Shown here piece after piece: positions 36,251 through 44,715 of a DNA stretch of 64,000 nt. Made by a program: the position numbers and the translations under genes. The notes under the pieces are model-generated. The model had not been told where the DNA came from, did not search any database, and saw only the letters and a program-made list of their open reading frames with translations. The DNA is from Streptomyces flaveolus (GTDB taxonomy: Bacteria > Actinomycetota > Actinomycetes > Streptomycetales > Streptomycetaceae), in assembly GCF_000716535.1 (NCBI RefSeq), contig NZ_JNWV01000025.1:62001-126000 (forward strand), written 5' to 3'. Numbering within the stretch: the stretch's first letter is position 1; the number at the start of each line of letters is the position of its first letter.

Positions 36251-37021
36251 TCACGCGGAGGCCTTCGTGACGCTCCAGCCTCCGTCGACGACGAGGTGCG
36301 CGCCGGTGATGAAGGAGGCCTCGTCGGCGCCGAGGAAGGCGATGGCCGCGGCGACCTCCTCGGGTGTGCCGAAGCGGCGGGCCGCGGTCGCGGCGACGCT
36401 CAGCTCGCGTTCCTCGGGCGGCACCCTGTCCCAGGCCGCGGTCAGCACCGGTCCCGGCAGGACGGCGTTGACGCGCACCTCGGGGCCGTACTCGACGGCG
36501 AGCTGGCCGCACAGGGAGAGCAGGGCGCCCTTGGAGGCGGCGTACGCGGGATGGCCGGGGATGCCGGCGTGGGCGTGCACGGAGGACGTGAGCACGACCG
36601 CTCCCCGGCGGGAGCGGAGGTCGGGCAGGACCGCCCGGAAACCGAGGAAGGCGGCGGTGACGTTGACGGAGAGCTGCCGCTGCCAGGAGGCGAGGGACAT
36701 CTCGTGGGCCGGGGTCACGTCGACGGTGTAGGCGTTGCTGACCAGCACGTCGACGGGCCCGTAGGCGTGTGCGGCGGAGACGATCCGCTGCCAGTCCTGC
36801 TCGGCCGAGACGTCGGCGGCCACGAAGTCGGCCCGGCCGCCGTCCTTGGTGATGCGTGCGGCCACGGCCTCGCCGGCTTCCTCGGCGATGTCGGCCAGGA
36901 TCACGGCGGCGCCCTCCTGGGCGAGGCGTTCGGCGGTGGCGGCCCCGATGCCGGAGGCGGCTCCGGTGATCACGGCCGTGCGGCCGGTGAAGCGGGCGCC
37001 GTGCCGTCGTGCGGGATCCAT
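36251..37021 (-). CDS. SDR family dehydrogenase, probable galactose 1-dehydrogenase
   Basis: A 256-aa short-chain dehydrogenase with cofactor motif TGAASGIGAATAERL (about 20), NAG-region VLVSNAYTV, and catalytic Ser and Tyr-Lys in VVLTSSVHAHA (about 144) and HPAYAASKGALLSL (about 160). ILADI after the second strand, with an acidic residue, favours NAD+. Placed between the alpha-galactosidase and the galactonate dehydratase genes, oxidation of D-galactose to galactonolactone is the best-fitting role; sequence alone only supports a polyol or sugar SDR. ATG 37021 has AAGGAG upstream; it follows the GH36 stop by 49 bases. Confidence 0.88.
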   Translation of the reverse strand: MDPARRHGARFTGRTAVITGAASGIGAATAERLAQEGAAVILADIAEEAGEAVAARITKDGGRADFVAADVSAEQDWQRIVSAAHAYGPVDVLVSNAYTVDVTPAHEMSLASWQRQLSVNVTAAFLGFRAVLPDLRSRRGAVVLTSSVHAHAGIPGHPAYAASKGALLSLCGQLAVEYGPEVRVNAVLPGPVLTAAWDRVPPEERELSVAATAARRFGTPEEVAAAIAFLGADEASFITGAHLVVDGGWSVTKASA

Positions 37022-37070
37022 GAGGCGGGGCTCCTTCTCGTCTGGGTGGTCTTGGGCCTGCTGGTGCGGG

Positions 37071-39170
37071 CTACTGCCGTGTCAGTACCACCAGGTCGGC
37101 GTCGTGGTCCGCCGTCCACGCGCAGGGCAGCCCGTAGTGCAGCAGATGGGCGCCGCTGTACGTGGTCGCGGTGGCGGCGTCCCGGTAGGCCGCCGTGGGG
37201 TCCAGGCCGCGCAGCCGCAGCCGGGAGGGGCGGCCCGGCACGAGCGGGGCGCCGTCGAGCCGGCCGGTGCTGAAGGCGGCGACGACGGTACGCCGCCCGT
37301 CGGGGGCGTCGTACTGCACTCCGCAGGTGGCGTCCCCGGGAGAGCCGAGCAGGCGGGCGTCGCCGTGGTGGATGACGTCCCGGACCTCCTTGTACCGGGT
37401 GATCCACCCGGCTGCCTCGGCGCGCTGTCCGGGCGTCCAGGCCCGCAGGTCGGCGCCGATGCCGAGGACGCCGCACATGGCGGTGACGAACCGGAAGGCG
37501 AGGCTGCGCGGGCGGGGGTCGAAGACGCCGGGGGCGTCGGTGACCCAGGAGCTCATCACGTGCGGGGCGTGGGCGTGCAGGAAGCCGTACTGGATGCGGA
37601 GCCGGTCCAGGGGTGCGGTGTTGTCGCTGGGCCAGACGACGTCGGTGCGCGCGAGGGTGGCGTGGTCGATCCGGCCGCCGCCGCCCGCGCAGCCCTCGAT
37701 GGTGACGTGGGGGTGCGCGCTGCGCAGGTGGTCCAGGACGCGGAGATAGCCGTGGACGTGCTCGGCGTCGAGGTCCAGCCGGTCCGCGGGGCCGGCGCCC
37801 GGACGGCCGCGCTCGGTCGGCGGGCGGTTCATGTCCCACTTCAGGTAGCCGATGGCGTGGCCGGTCAGCAGCCGGTCCAGGGTGGCGAGGACGAAGTCCT
37901 GCACGTCGGTGCGGCCTAGGTCGAGCAGGAGCTGGTTGCGCACGCGGCGGGCCGGGCGGCCCTCGATGCGGTAGACCCATTCCGGGTGTTCGGCGTGCAG
38001 GCGGCTGCCGGGGCTGACGGCCTCGGGTTCGATCCACAGGCCGAAGTCCAGCCCGAGGGCGCGGACGTCGTCGATGAACCGGTCGAAGCCGTGCGGGAAG
38101 GCCGCCGGGTCGGGGTACCAGTCGCCCAGTCCCCCGGTGTCGTCGGCGCGGCCGGTGAACCAGCCGTCGTCCACGACGAACAGCTCGGCGCCGAGGTCCG
38201 CCGCCGCTTTGGCCAGCTCCAGCTGGCTCTCGGCGTCGACGTCGAAGCCGGTGGCCTCCCAGGAGTTGTACAGGACCTTGCGGGGGCGGTGCAGGCGTTC
38301 GCCGGCGAGGCGGCGCTCGTAGCGGTGCCAGACGCGGGAGAGTCCGTCGAGTCCGTCCGGGCTGAAGGCGCACGCGAGGCGGGGGGTGGTCAGGGTGTCG
38401 CCGGGTGCCAGCCGCACCGCGCCCTCGTGCGGTACGCGCCCGGCGCGGACGCGTACGGCGCCGCCGGGCTCGGCCTGCGCGGTGATGTGCCAGTTGCCGG
38501 GCCATTCCAGGGCGATGCCGTAGGCGGGGGCGGGGGCGTCGTGGGGTGCCGTCGCGTCCTGGACGGCGAGCCAGGGGGCGTACGCGTGACCGGGCACGCC
38601 CTGGGTGCTGCCCATCGTGAACGTGCCCCGGGACAGGTCGAGCCGGGTGTGCTGGAACTCCTGGGACCACTGGCCGGTCAGGTACGTCAGCCGGGCGGCG
38701 GCGGTGACCGGGATGTTCACGGCGGCGGAGTCCAGCCGCTCCAGCCGCAGTTCCTCCTCGCCCGTGCAGGTCAGTTCGGTCCAGCGGTGCAGGACGTCGG
38801 TGCCCGGCACGGTGGCGTAGCACAGGGTGGTGCGCAGGCCGAGGAGGTCGTCGGCGAAGGTGAGCCGGAGCGTGCCGGGCTCCTCGCGGGCGTCCTCGAA
38901 GCTCCACCACACGCCGCGGTCGGAGCCGGGCCGGGCGGCGACGAGGTCGGCGCCGGTGAACGGGCGCAGTCCGTGCGGCACGTACTCCGCGGGGGCGGCG
39001 TCCGCCGGGGTGATGAAGTGGGTGCGGTGGGACCAGTCCAGTGCCGACGGCCCGTCCTCGACGCCGTGCGGTCCCCAGGCGTGGAGTTCCGCCCAGGGGC
39101 CGTCCGGGGAGAGCCGGACGGTGTAGCTGGTGTGCTCGGTGCGCAGCGTCCAGCGCTGATGCGGGGTCAC
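37071..39170 (-). CDS. Alpha-galactosidase, glycoside hydrolase family 36
   Basis: A cytoplasmic GH36 enzyme of 699 aa (typical family length about 700-730). It has an N-terminal beta-sandwich and a TIM barrel with ELFVVDDGWFTGR (about 355), FGLWIEPEAVSPGS (about 407), nucleophile aspartate in IGYLKWDMNRPP (about 474), CAGGGGRID (about 530) and acid/base aspartate in VVWPSDNTAPLDR (about 545). It releases galactose from melibiose- or raffinose-type sugars after import. GTG 39170 overlaps the stop of the upstream permease (GTGA). It works with the secreted GH27 enzyme: one acts outside, one inside. Confidence 0.95.
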   Translation of the reverse strand: MTPHQRWTLRTEHTSYTVRLSPDGPWAELHAWGPHGVEDGPSALDWSHRTHFITPADAAPAEYVPHGLRPFTGADLVAARPGSDRGVWWSFEDAREEPGTLRLTFADDLLGLRTTLCYATVPGTDVLHRWTELTCTGEEELRLERLDSAAVNIPVTAAARLTYLTGQWSQEFQHTRLDLSRGTFTMGSTQGVPGHAYAPWLAVQDATAPHDAPAPAYGIALEWPGNWHITAQAEPGGAVRVRAGRVPHEGAVRLAPGDTLTTPRLACAFSPDGLDGLSRVWHRYERRLAGERLHRPRKVLYNSWEATGFDVDAESQLELAKAAADLGAELFVVDDGWFTGRADDTGGLGDWYPDPAAFPHGFDRFIDDVRALGLDFGLWIEPEAVSPGSRLHAEHPEWVYRIEGRPARRVRNQLLLDLGRTDVQDFVLATLDRLLTGHAIGYLKWDMNRPPTERGRPGAGPADRLDLDAEHVHGYLRVLDHLRSAHPHVTIEGCAGGGGRIDHATLARTDVVWPSDNTAPLDRLRIQYGFLHAHAPHVMSSWVTDAPGVFDPRPRSLAFRFVTAMCGVLGIGADLRAWTPGQRAEAAGWITRYKEVRDVIHHGDARLLGSPGDATCGVQYDAPDGRRTVVAAFSTGRLDGAPLVPGRPSRLRLRGLDPTAAYRDAATATTYSGAHLLHYGLPCAWTADHDADLVVLTRQ

Positions 39171-40030
39171 TTCACTGCTCCGAGGTTGAGGCCGGCCACG
39201 AAGTGGCGCTGGAAGCGGAGGAAGACGGCCACGGTGGGTGCGGCGGCGATGACGGATCCGGCGGCGATCACGTTCCACATGGACACGTACTGGCCCTGGA
39301 GGCCGATGAGCGCCGCGGTGATCGGCATCTTGCTGTCGCTGCGCAGGACGGTGATCGCCCACAGCAGGTCGTTGAAGATCCAGGTGAAGGACAGCGCGCT
39401 GAGCGCGGCGAGCGCGGGCCGGGTGAGCGGGAGGATGACGCGCCAGAAGATCTGCCAGGGGCCGGCGCCGTCGACGACGGCGGCCTGCTGGATCTCGGCG
39501 GGGATCGCGCGCATGAAGCCGTGCAGGACGAACACGTAGAAGCCGACGCCGAAGCCGATCTGTACGCCGATCAGGGCGGGCAGGGTGTCGTAGATGCCCA
39601 TCATCTCGCTGAGCTTGGACACCGGGATGAGGAGGATCTGCGGGGGCAGCAGGTTGCCGCCGAGCATGAGCAGCAGCAGGAAGCGGCGCAAGGGCATCTC
39701 GTAGCGGCTGAGGGCGAACGCCGCCATGGCGGCCAGGGCGAGGGTCGCCAGGACGCAGGGGACGGTGACGATCAGGCTGTTGATCAGGGCGCGTTGCTGG
39801 CCGCCGTCGACCCAGGCCTGCCGGAAGTTGTCCAGTGTGAAGGAGCGGGGCCAGCTGCCCAGGCCGTGCGCGGCGATGTCGTTGAAGGACCGCAGGCTGG
39901 TGACCACGACCAGCAGGATGGGCAGCAGCCACAGGAGGGCCAGGGCTCCGGCGCCGAGGTGGAAGCCGGCGGTGGCGGCCCGCCGGCGGCGCAGCGCACG
40001 GGCCGACGCGTGCGTGTCCGCGGCGGACAT
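39167..40030 (-). CDS. Sugar ABC transporter permease, MalG-like
   Basis: A 287-aa permease of the CUT1 importer with a cytoplasmic N-terminus then about six membrane spans, starting with LGAGALALLWLLPILLVVVT (about 25). The EAA-type loop reads EIQQAAVVDGAGPWQIFWRV (about 190). Its start codon shares a base with the previous permease stop (TGATG). It forms the membrane channel with the next gene upstream; an alpha-galactoside substrate is inferred from the operon. Confidence 0.94.
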   Translation of the reverse strand: MSAADTHASARALRRRRAATAGFHLGAGALALLWLLPILLVVVTSLRSFNDIAAHGLGSWPRSFTLDNFRQAWVDGGQQRALINSLIVTVPCVLATLALAAMAAFALSRYEMPLRRFLLLLMLGGNLLPPQILLIPVSKLSEMMGIYDTLPALIGVQIGFGVGFYVFVLHGFMRAIPAEIQQAAVVDGAGPWQIFWRVILPLTRPALAALSALSFTWIFNDLLWAITVLRSDSKMPITAALIGLQGQYVSMWNVIAAGSVIAAAPTVAVFLRFQRHFVAGLNLGAVK

Positions 40031-40965
40031 CAGTCGGCCTCCCGGAAGGCCCGGACCAGGTAGGAGGCGATGACCCCGAAGGCCAGCAGGAAGATGACGA
40101 CGGCCAGTGCGGAGCCGTATCCGAGGCGCAGGGACTGGAAGGCGGTGGAGTACATGTAGGTGCTCAGCAGTTCGGAGGAGTGGTAGGGGCCGCCGCGGGT
40201 CAGGGACCAGACCACGTCGAAGGAGCGCAGCGAGTCGATGACGATGACGGACAGCACGACGGCGTTGACGCTGCGCAGCTGAGGAAGCGTCACATGACGG
40301 AAGCGCTGCCAGCGGCCGGCGCCGTCGACCTTGGCCGCCTCGTAGAGGGCCGGGTCGATGCCCTTCAGACCGGCGAGGTAGAGGACCATCACGTAGCCGA
40401 TCTGCCGCCACAGGGCGGGCACGATCACCGCGTACAGGGCGGTGTCCTGGTCGGCGAGCCAGGCGTGCCGCAGGCTGTCCAGGCCGACGGCCTCCAGGAG
40501 GCGGTTGAGCACGCCGTCGGGCTGGTAGATGGCCTGCCAGACCAGGGCGGTGGCCACCAGGGAGAAGACGACGGGCAGGAACAGGGCCGCGCGGTAGAAG
40601 CCGATGCCCCGGCGTTCCTGCTGGAGCAGCAGGGCGGCGGCCAGGCCCAGTACGGCGGACAGGCCGCCGAAGAGGAGCAGCCACAGGACGGTGTGGCCGG
40701 CGGCGCTGCGGAAGACGTCGTCGCCCGCCATCTCGCGGAAGTTGCCCAGGCCGACGAACTTCGGCGCGGAGACGCCGTCCCAACTCGTCAGGGCGAGGTA
40801 GAAGCCTTGCAGCGCGGGCCAGAAGACCCAGACGGCCTCGACGAGCAGGGGGACGAGGACGAAGGCGAGGACCAGCGGGGGTGTGCGGCGGGGGCCCCGG
40901 GCCCGGCTGCCTCGGAGCGGCGCCGGGACCGGGGACTTGCGGTGCGGGGCGGTCAGGACGGCCAT
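40030..40965 (-). CDS. Sugar ABC transporter permease, MalF-like
   Basis: A 311-aa permease with a basic N-terminus and six predicted spans, the first PPLVLAFVLVPLLVEAVWVF (about 30). The EAA loop reads ALYEAAKVDGAGRWQRFRHV (about 208). It begins one base after the binding-protein stop. With its MalG-like partner and a shared ATPase encoded elsewhere it completes a CUT1 importer. Confidence 0.94.
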   Translation of the reverse strand: MAVLTAPHRKSPVPAPLRGSRARGPRRTPPLVLAFVLVPLLVEAVWVFWPALQGFYLALTSWDGVSAPKFVGLGNFREMAGDDVFRSAAGHTVLWLLLFGGLSAVLGLAAALLLQQERRGIGFYRAALFLPVVFSLVATALVWQAIYQPDGVLNRLLEAVGLDSLRHAWLADQDTALYAVIVPALWRQIGYVMVLYLAGLKGIDPALYEAAKVDGAGRWQRFRHVTLPQLRSVNAVVLSVIVIDSLRSFDVVWSLTRGGPYHSSELLSTYMYSTAFQSLRLGYGSALAVVIFLLAFGVIASYLVRAFREAD

Positions 40966-40966
40966 G

Positions 40967-42256
40967 TCAGGCGTTCCAGATCTTCTCGGCGTCGCGCTGC
41001 CAGTCCCTGAGGATGCCGCCGATCTCCTTCGGCCTGGCGATGAACTTCGTGAGCGCGGTGTCGGCGGTGGGCTGGAGGGCGTCGCTGGAGTCGCGGTTGA
41101 AGAACTGGGTCAGCTCGGCCGCCTGCTCGATGTGCTCGCGGCCCTTCTTCACCAGCGCCGTGCCCGCGTCCTTCGCCTCGGGGTTGCAGGGCAGGACGGT
41201 TCCGGACGAGCCCTTGATGTAGATCTCCTGCGCCTCGGCGGTGGCGAGGTACTTCATCAGGTCGAAGACCTGGTCGCGGCGTCCGCTGCGGGCGCTGGCG
41301 AAGTAGCCGTCGGTCGGGGCCTCTTCGGCGAGGGGGACCTTGGGGTCGATGACGGGGAAGCGGAAGAAGTCGATGTCGTCGAGGGCGTTCTTGGGGGCGG
41401 CGTCGGCGAAGAAGGTGCCGATGAGCATCATGCCGGTGCGGCCGTTGAGCAGGGAGGTGCTGGCGTCCTGGAAGGCCACGGCGGTGCCGTCGGGGTCGAA
41501 GTACGGCAGCACCTCCTGCCAGCGGTCGAAGACCTTGCGCACCTCGGGGTCGTCGAAGCGGTGCTTGCCCGCGAGGAGTTGGCGGTGGTAGGCGGCGCCG
41601 TTGATGCGGATGTCCAGGTAGTCGAACCAGGCCGAGGCGACCCAGGGGGTGTTGCCGCCCGCGCCGAGTCCGATCGGTGCCACGCCCTTGGACTTGAGCT
41701 TGTCGCACAGGTCGAGGAACTCGTCCCAGGAGTTCGGCGCGCTCACGCCCCACTTGGCGAAGTTCGACTTCCGGTAGAACATGCCCCACCAGTAGTAGGT
41801 GGTGGGCACGAAGACCTTCTTGCCGGAGCTCGCGGTGCACAGGCTGTTCAACGCCTTCGAGTACCGCTTGAGGTCGGGCGACGCGTTCCAGACGTCGTCG
41901 AGGTCCAGGAGCAGGTTCTTCTTGGCGTAGGTGTCCGCCACGGAGCCGGGGTACCAGGTGTACACGTCCGGCGGGTTGGCCGAGGTCAGGTAGGTCGGCA
42001 GCTGGGTGCGGAAGGTCTCCGCGGCCACGGTGTTCAGGTTGGCGCGGCCCTCGCCCTTCTTGGCGTAGGCGGCGACGAGGTCCTCCATCGCGGCCTTGGC
42101 CTGCGGTGCGGACAGGTTGGACTGGAGGGTCACCGGGCCCTTGGAGGAGGTCTTCGCGGAGGAGGTGGAGGTGACGCAGCCGCTGAGCAGCGCGGTCGCT
42201 CCGGCGGCTCCGAGTCCGGCGAGGAAGTGCCGGCGGCCGGGCAGGTGGTTCGTCAT
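40967..42256 (-). CDS. Sugar ABC transporter substrate-binding lipoprotein
   Basis: A 429-aa extracellular binding protein. The N-terminus GRRHFLAGLGAAGATALLSG ends in a lipobox with Cys 27, and the twin arginine followed by HFLAG suggests Tat export. The mature part is a family-1 solute-binding protein with PPDVYTWYPGSVADTYAKKN (about 95), TTYYWWGMFYRKSNF (about 152) and TGMMLIGTFFADAAPKN (about 275). It would capture alpha-galactosides at the membrane surface. ATG 42256 has AGGGAG upstream. It is the first gene of the long operon; a promoter-like element lies about 95 bases upstream. Confidence 0.94.
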   Translation of the reverse strand: MTNHLPGRRHFLAGLGAAGATALLSGCVTSTSSAKTSSKGPVTLQSNLSAPQAKAAMEDLVAAYAKKGEGRANLNTVAAETFRTQLPTYLTSANPPDVYTWYPGSVADTYAKKNLLLDLDDVWNASPDLKRYSKALNSLCTASSGKKVFVPTTYYWWGMFYRKSNFAKWGVSAPNSWDEFLDLCDKLKSKGVAPIGLGAGGNTPWVASAWFDYLDIRINGAAYHRQLLAGKHRFDDPEVRKVFDRWQEVLPYFDPDGTAVAFQDASTSLLNGRTGMMLIGTFFADAAPKNALDDIDFFRFPVIDPKVPLAEEAPTDGYFASARSGRRDQVFDLMKYLATAEAQEIYIKGSSGTVLPCNPEAKDAGTALVKKGREHIEQAAELTQFFNRDSSDALQPTADTALTKFIARPKEIGGILRDWQRDAEKIWNA

Positions 42257-42327
42257 GGAGGCTCCCTGTGGATCCGCGCGGCGGGGCCGGCCCCTGTCGA
42301 CGGCCGGGCCCCGTTCGCGGCGGATCC

Positions 42328-42373
42328 AGAGTCGCGTGGCGATCCCGCCACGTCAATATTAATTACTAATTTA
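42328..42373 (-). promoter_or_regulatory. Promoter/operator of the galactoside transport-catabolism operon
   Basis: On the minus strand an AT-rich 22-bp element (42352-42373, starting TAAATTAGTAATTAATA) ends in TTGAC, giving a -35-like TTGACG. A -10-like GACTCT follows 17 bases later at 42333-42328. The same 22 bp recurs exactly at 44617-44638. The element contains the TAA stop codon of the upstream GH27 gene. It is probably an operator overlapping the -35 region. Confidence 0.7.
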
Positions 42374-44515
42374 TTTGAACTGGGTTCGGTGGACGTAGCC
42401 GTCCACACCGCGGAACACCGCGTCGACCGACCCGTCCGGGCCGGCGACCGCGCCGAGCGAGCCCTCGAAGGCCGCGCTGGGGAACTCCTGGCGCTTGGTC
42501 CAGCCCTGCCACGCGCCGCCGTCGTACCGCTGCTGCCACAGGGTGTAGTCACCCGCCCGCGCGTACAGCACCACGGCGTCCCCCACGGCGACGAGCGTCG
42601 GGCTGCCGCTCACCGTGCCGCCGAGCGAACTCCACGCCGACCACTGTCCCGACCGGTCCCGCGAGCTGGTCCAGATGTCGTCCGCGGCGGTGCGTACGGC
42701 GACGTGCACACGCCCGTCCGCGTCGACGACCGCGGACGGCCTGCCGTACACCGGCCGGCCACCGGGCGCGCCGAGTGACGACCAGCCGGACGAGGGGCCG
42801 CGCTGCACGACGCTCCCGTCGCCGCCGCGCGCGACGAGGGTCCAGTGCGCGGGATCGGTGAAGGCCACGGTCGGCGCGTCGGTCAGGCGTCCGCCCAGGT
42901 CCTGCCAGTCGCCCCAGCGTCCGCCGGAGAAGACCCTGCGGTAGGCGCGGTTGTCGGTTCCGCGCACGAAGACGTCGATACGGCCGCCGGCGGAGGCGTA
43001 GGCGGCGGGCTGGCCGAGGATCCGTCCGCCGGCCGGGCCCGCGAGGTCCCTGGTCCGCGCCGGACGCGTGCCGTCCGCCGTGTGCTGGACGAGTGTTCCG
43101 CCCGGTCCGCGGAAGAAGGTGGTCAGCGTGTCGCCGTCGCGCACCACGGCCGGGCTCGCCGAGGCCTTCCGCCCGAGGCTGGTGCCGGGCAGCGCGTCCT
43201 GCCCGGTGAGCCTGAGGAACGCGGTGCCGTGGGCGGGGACCTCGACGGTGTACGACCCGGTGTGCGCGCCACGGTCGGCGCGTGCCCGCAGGTCGCGTAC
43301 CTTGACGGATCCGCCGAGGGCGACGTCGGTGAAGCGCACCGTGCGCTCGGCCGGCTGGTCGGAGCGGTTGAGCAGGACGACCGCGCGCTCGCCGCGTCCG
43401 GCCAGGACCTTGCTGTAGACGTCGCCGACGGAGTCCGTGGCGACCCGGACGCCCTGGATGCCGAGCGGGTCCTGGTCGACGGCGATGATCTCCGGGTTGC
43501 GCAGCGTCTCGATCATCGACGGCGTCAGGGTGCGCGGATCGGAACCGAGGACGAGCGGGGAGGCCATCTCGGCCCACATCACGAACTGGGTGGCGGACTC
43601 CTCCTGCGTCAGCTCCAGGGAGCCGTCGGTCATGCGGCGCATGGGGATCAGGTAGTCCGGGTCGTTGTAGTGACCGGGTCCCTGGGCCTCCGGGTGCCAG
43701 GCGTTGGCGTCCATGTTGCGCAGGATGTTGGGCCACTGCCCCGGACTCGGGGTGCCCCAGGCGATGTCGGTGCCGGTGCGCCAGGAGTCCGCGATCGTCG
43801 GGGCGTAGGCGTAGGTGTTGTGCGCGTCCTGCTCGGGCGTGTGCGGCAGGCCCCAGTCGTCGGTGAGCGGATTGCACAGGTTCAGCAGCATCTTCCGGCC
43901 CGACTTGGCGACGGCGTCGCTGAACTCCTTGAACGCGGGTCCCGGGTCGAGCTTCTCGCCGATGCCGCACAGGAAGTCGACCTTGATCGCGTCGATCTTC
44001 CAGCCGGCGAACTGCCGCGCGTCCTCGGCGTAGTGGCCCCGGCTGCCGAGCCCGCAGCTCTTGCCGCCGTCGTAGGTACCGGCGTCGGTGTAGATGCCGG
44101 CCCGCAGGCCACGCTGGTGGAGGTAGGTGACGAGGGCCGGGATGCCCGACGGGAAGCGGTCCGGGTTGGCCGCCAAGCGGCCCTGCGCGTCGCGGGGGTT
44201 GTCGGCCTGCCAGCCGCCGTCGAGCCAGACGATGTCGTAGCCGCTGTCGCGCAGACCGCTGCTGACCAGCTTGTCGGCGACCGCGCGCACCTCCTTCTCG
44301 GTGGGGGCGCCGAGGCCGTAGTACGTGTTCCAGCCCATGTAGGGCGTGGGGGCGAGACCGCTGTCGTAGTAGTCGGGCGCCCCCTGGTCCACCGCGGGGT
44401 CAGCCGTGGCCGGGGGGATCGCTGCCGTGGTGAGGACGACGGTGATCGCGGCGGCGAGGGCCAGCTTGGCGGACCGGTGGCGCGGGGGGCTGTGCGTGGG
44501 CGACTGGGAAGTCAC
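42371..44515 (-). CDS. Secreted alpha-galactosidase, GH27, with C-terminal propeller-like module
   Basis: A 714-aa exported enzyme. The signal peptide LALAAAITVVLTTAAIPPATA ends near residue 38. The GH27 barrel starts LAPTPYMGWNTYYGLGAPTE. The nucleophile aspartate is in WKIDAIKVDFLCG (about 182) and the acid/base aspartate in GHYNDPDYLIPMRR (about 283); a beta-sandwich follows to about 445. The last 265 residues hold about five repeats of roughly 48 aa with a W..LGG...SP pattern, resembling PLL/tectonin beta-propeller lectins. They may bind galactan or plant oligosaccharide. GTG 44515 has GGGAGAGG upstream. It has its own copy of the 22-bp element. Confidence 0.94.
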   Translation of the reverse strand: MTSQSPTHSPPRHRSAKLALAAAITVVLTTAAIPPATADPAVDQGAPDYYDSGLAPTPYMGWNTYYGLGAPTEKEVRAVADKLVSSGLRDSGYDIVWLDGGWQADNPRDAQGRLAANPDRFPSGIPALVTYLHQRGLRAGIYTDAGTYDGGKSCGLGSRGHYAEDARQFAGWKIDAIKVDFLCGIGEKLDPGPAFKEFSDAVAKSGRKMLLNLCNPLTDDWGLPHTPEQDAHNTYAYAPTIADSWRTGTDIAWGTPSPGQWPNILRNMDANAWHPEAQGPGHYNDPDYLIPMRRMTDGSLELTQEESATQFVMWAEMASPLVLGSDPRTLTPSMIETLRNPEIIAVDQDPLGIQGVRVATDSVGDVYSKVLAGRGERAVVLLNRSDQPAERTVRFTDVALGGSVKVRDLRARADRGAHTGSYTVEVPAHGTAFLRLTGQDALPGTSLGRKASASPAVVRDGDTLTTFFRGPGGTLVQHTADGTRPARTRDLAGPAGGRILGQPAAYASAGGRIDVFVRGTDNRAYRRVFSGGRWGDWQDLGGRLTDAPTVAFTDPAHWTLVARGGDGSVVQRGPSSGWSSLGAPGGRPVYGRPSAVVDADGRVHVAVRTAADDIWTSSRDRSGQWSAWSSLGGTVSGSPTLVAVGDAVVLYARAGDYTLWQQRYDGGAWQGWTKRQEFPSAAFEGSLGAVAGPDGSVDAVFRGVDGYVHRTQFK

Positions 44516-44592
44516 GTGCCTCTCCCGGGGGTTGGGAAGCGGGAAGACGTGCGCCGGGCGCGTCCCTGCGGGAGGCCGACGTCACGGCGAAG

Positions 44593-44638
44593 ACTGTGGC
44601 CCGTGGCCGAAACCCTGTCAATATTAATTACTAATTTA
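44593..44638 (-). promoter_or_regulatory. Promoter/operator of the secreted GH27 gene
   Basis: A second exact copy of the 22-bp AT-rich element at 44617-44638, again ending in TTGAC on the minus strand. With the next base it forms a -35-like TTGACA, and CACAGT at the -10 position follows 17 bases later. It lies about 100 bases before the GH27 start, the same geometry as in the transport operon. Confidence 0.7.
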
Positions 44639-44715
44639 GTAGCAGCGGGGGCGGATGCGGGCCCTGCCCCTCGCCCATGGAGCGGGTCCGAGGAACAGGG
44701 CCGTGCGGCGTCGCG

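Noticed and set aside
37071..39932. A 953-codon reading that would extend the GH36 enzyme by 254 residues
   Set aside because: The extension lies antisense-like inside the upstream permease gene in another frame; GTG 39170 overlapping the permease stop is the natural start.
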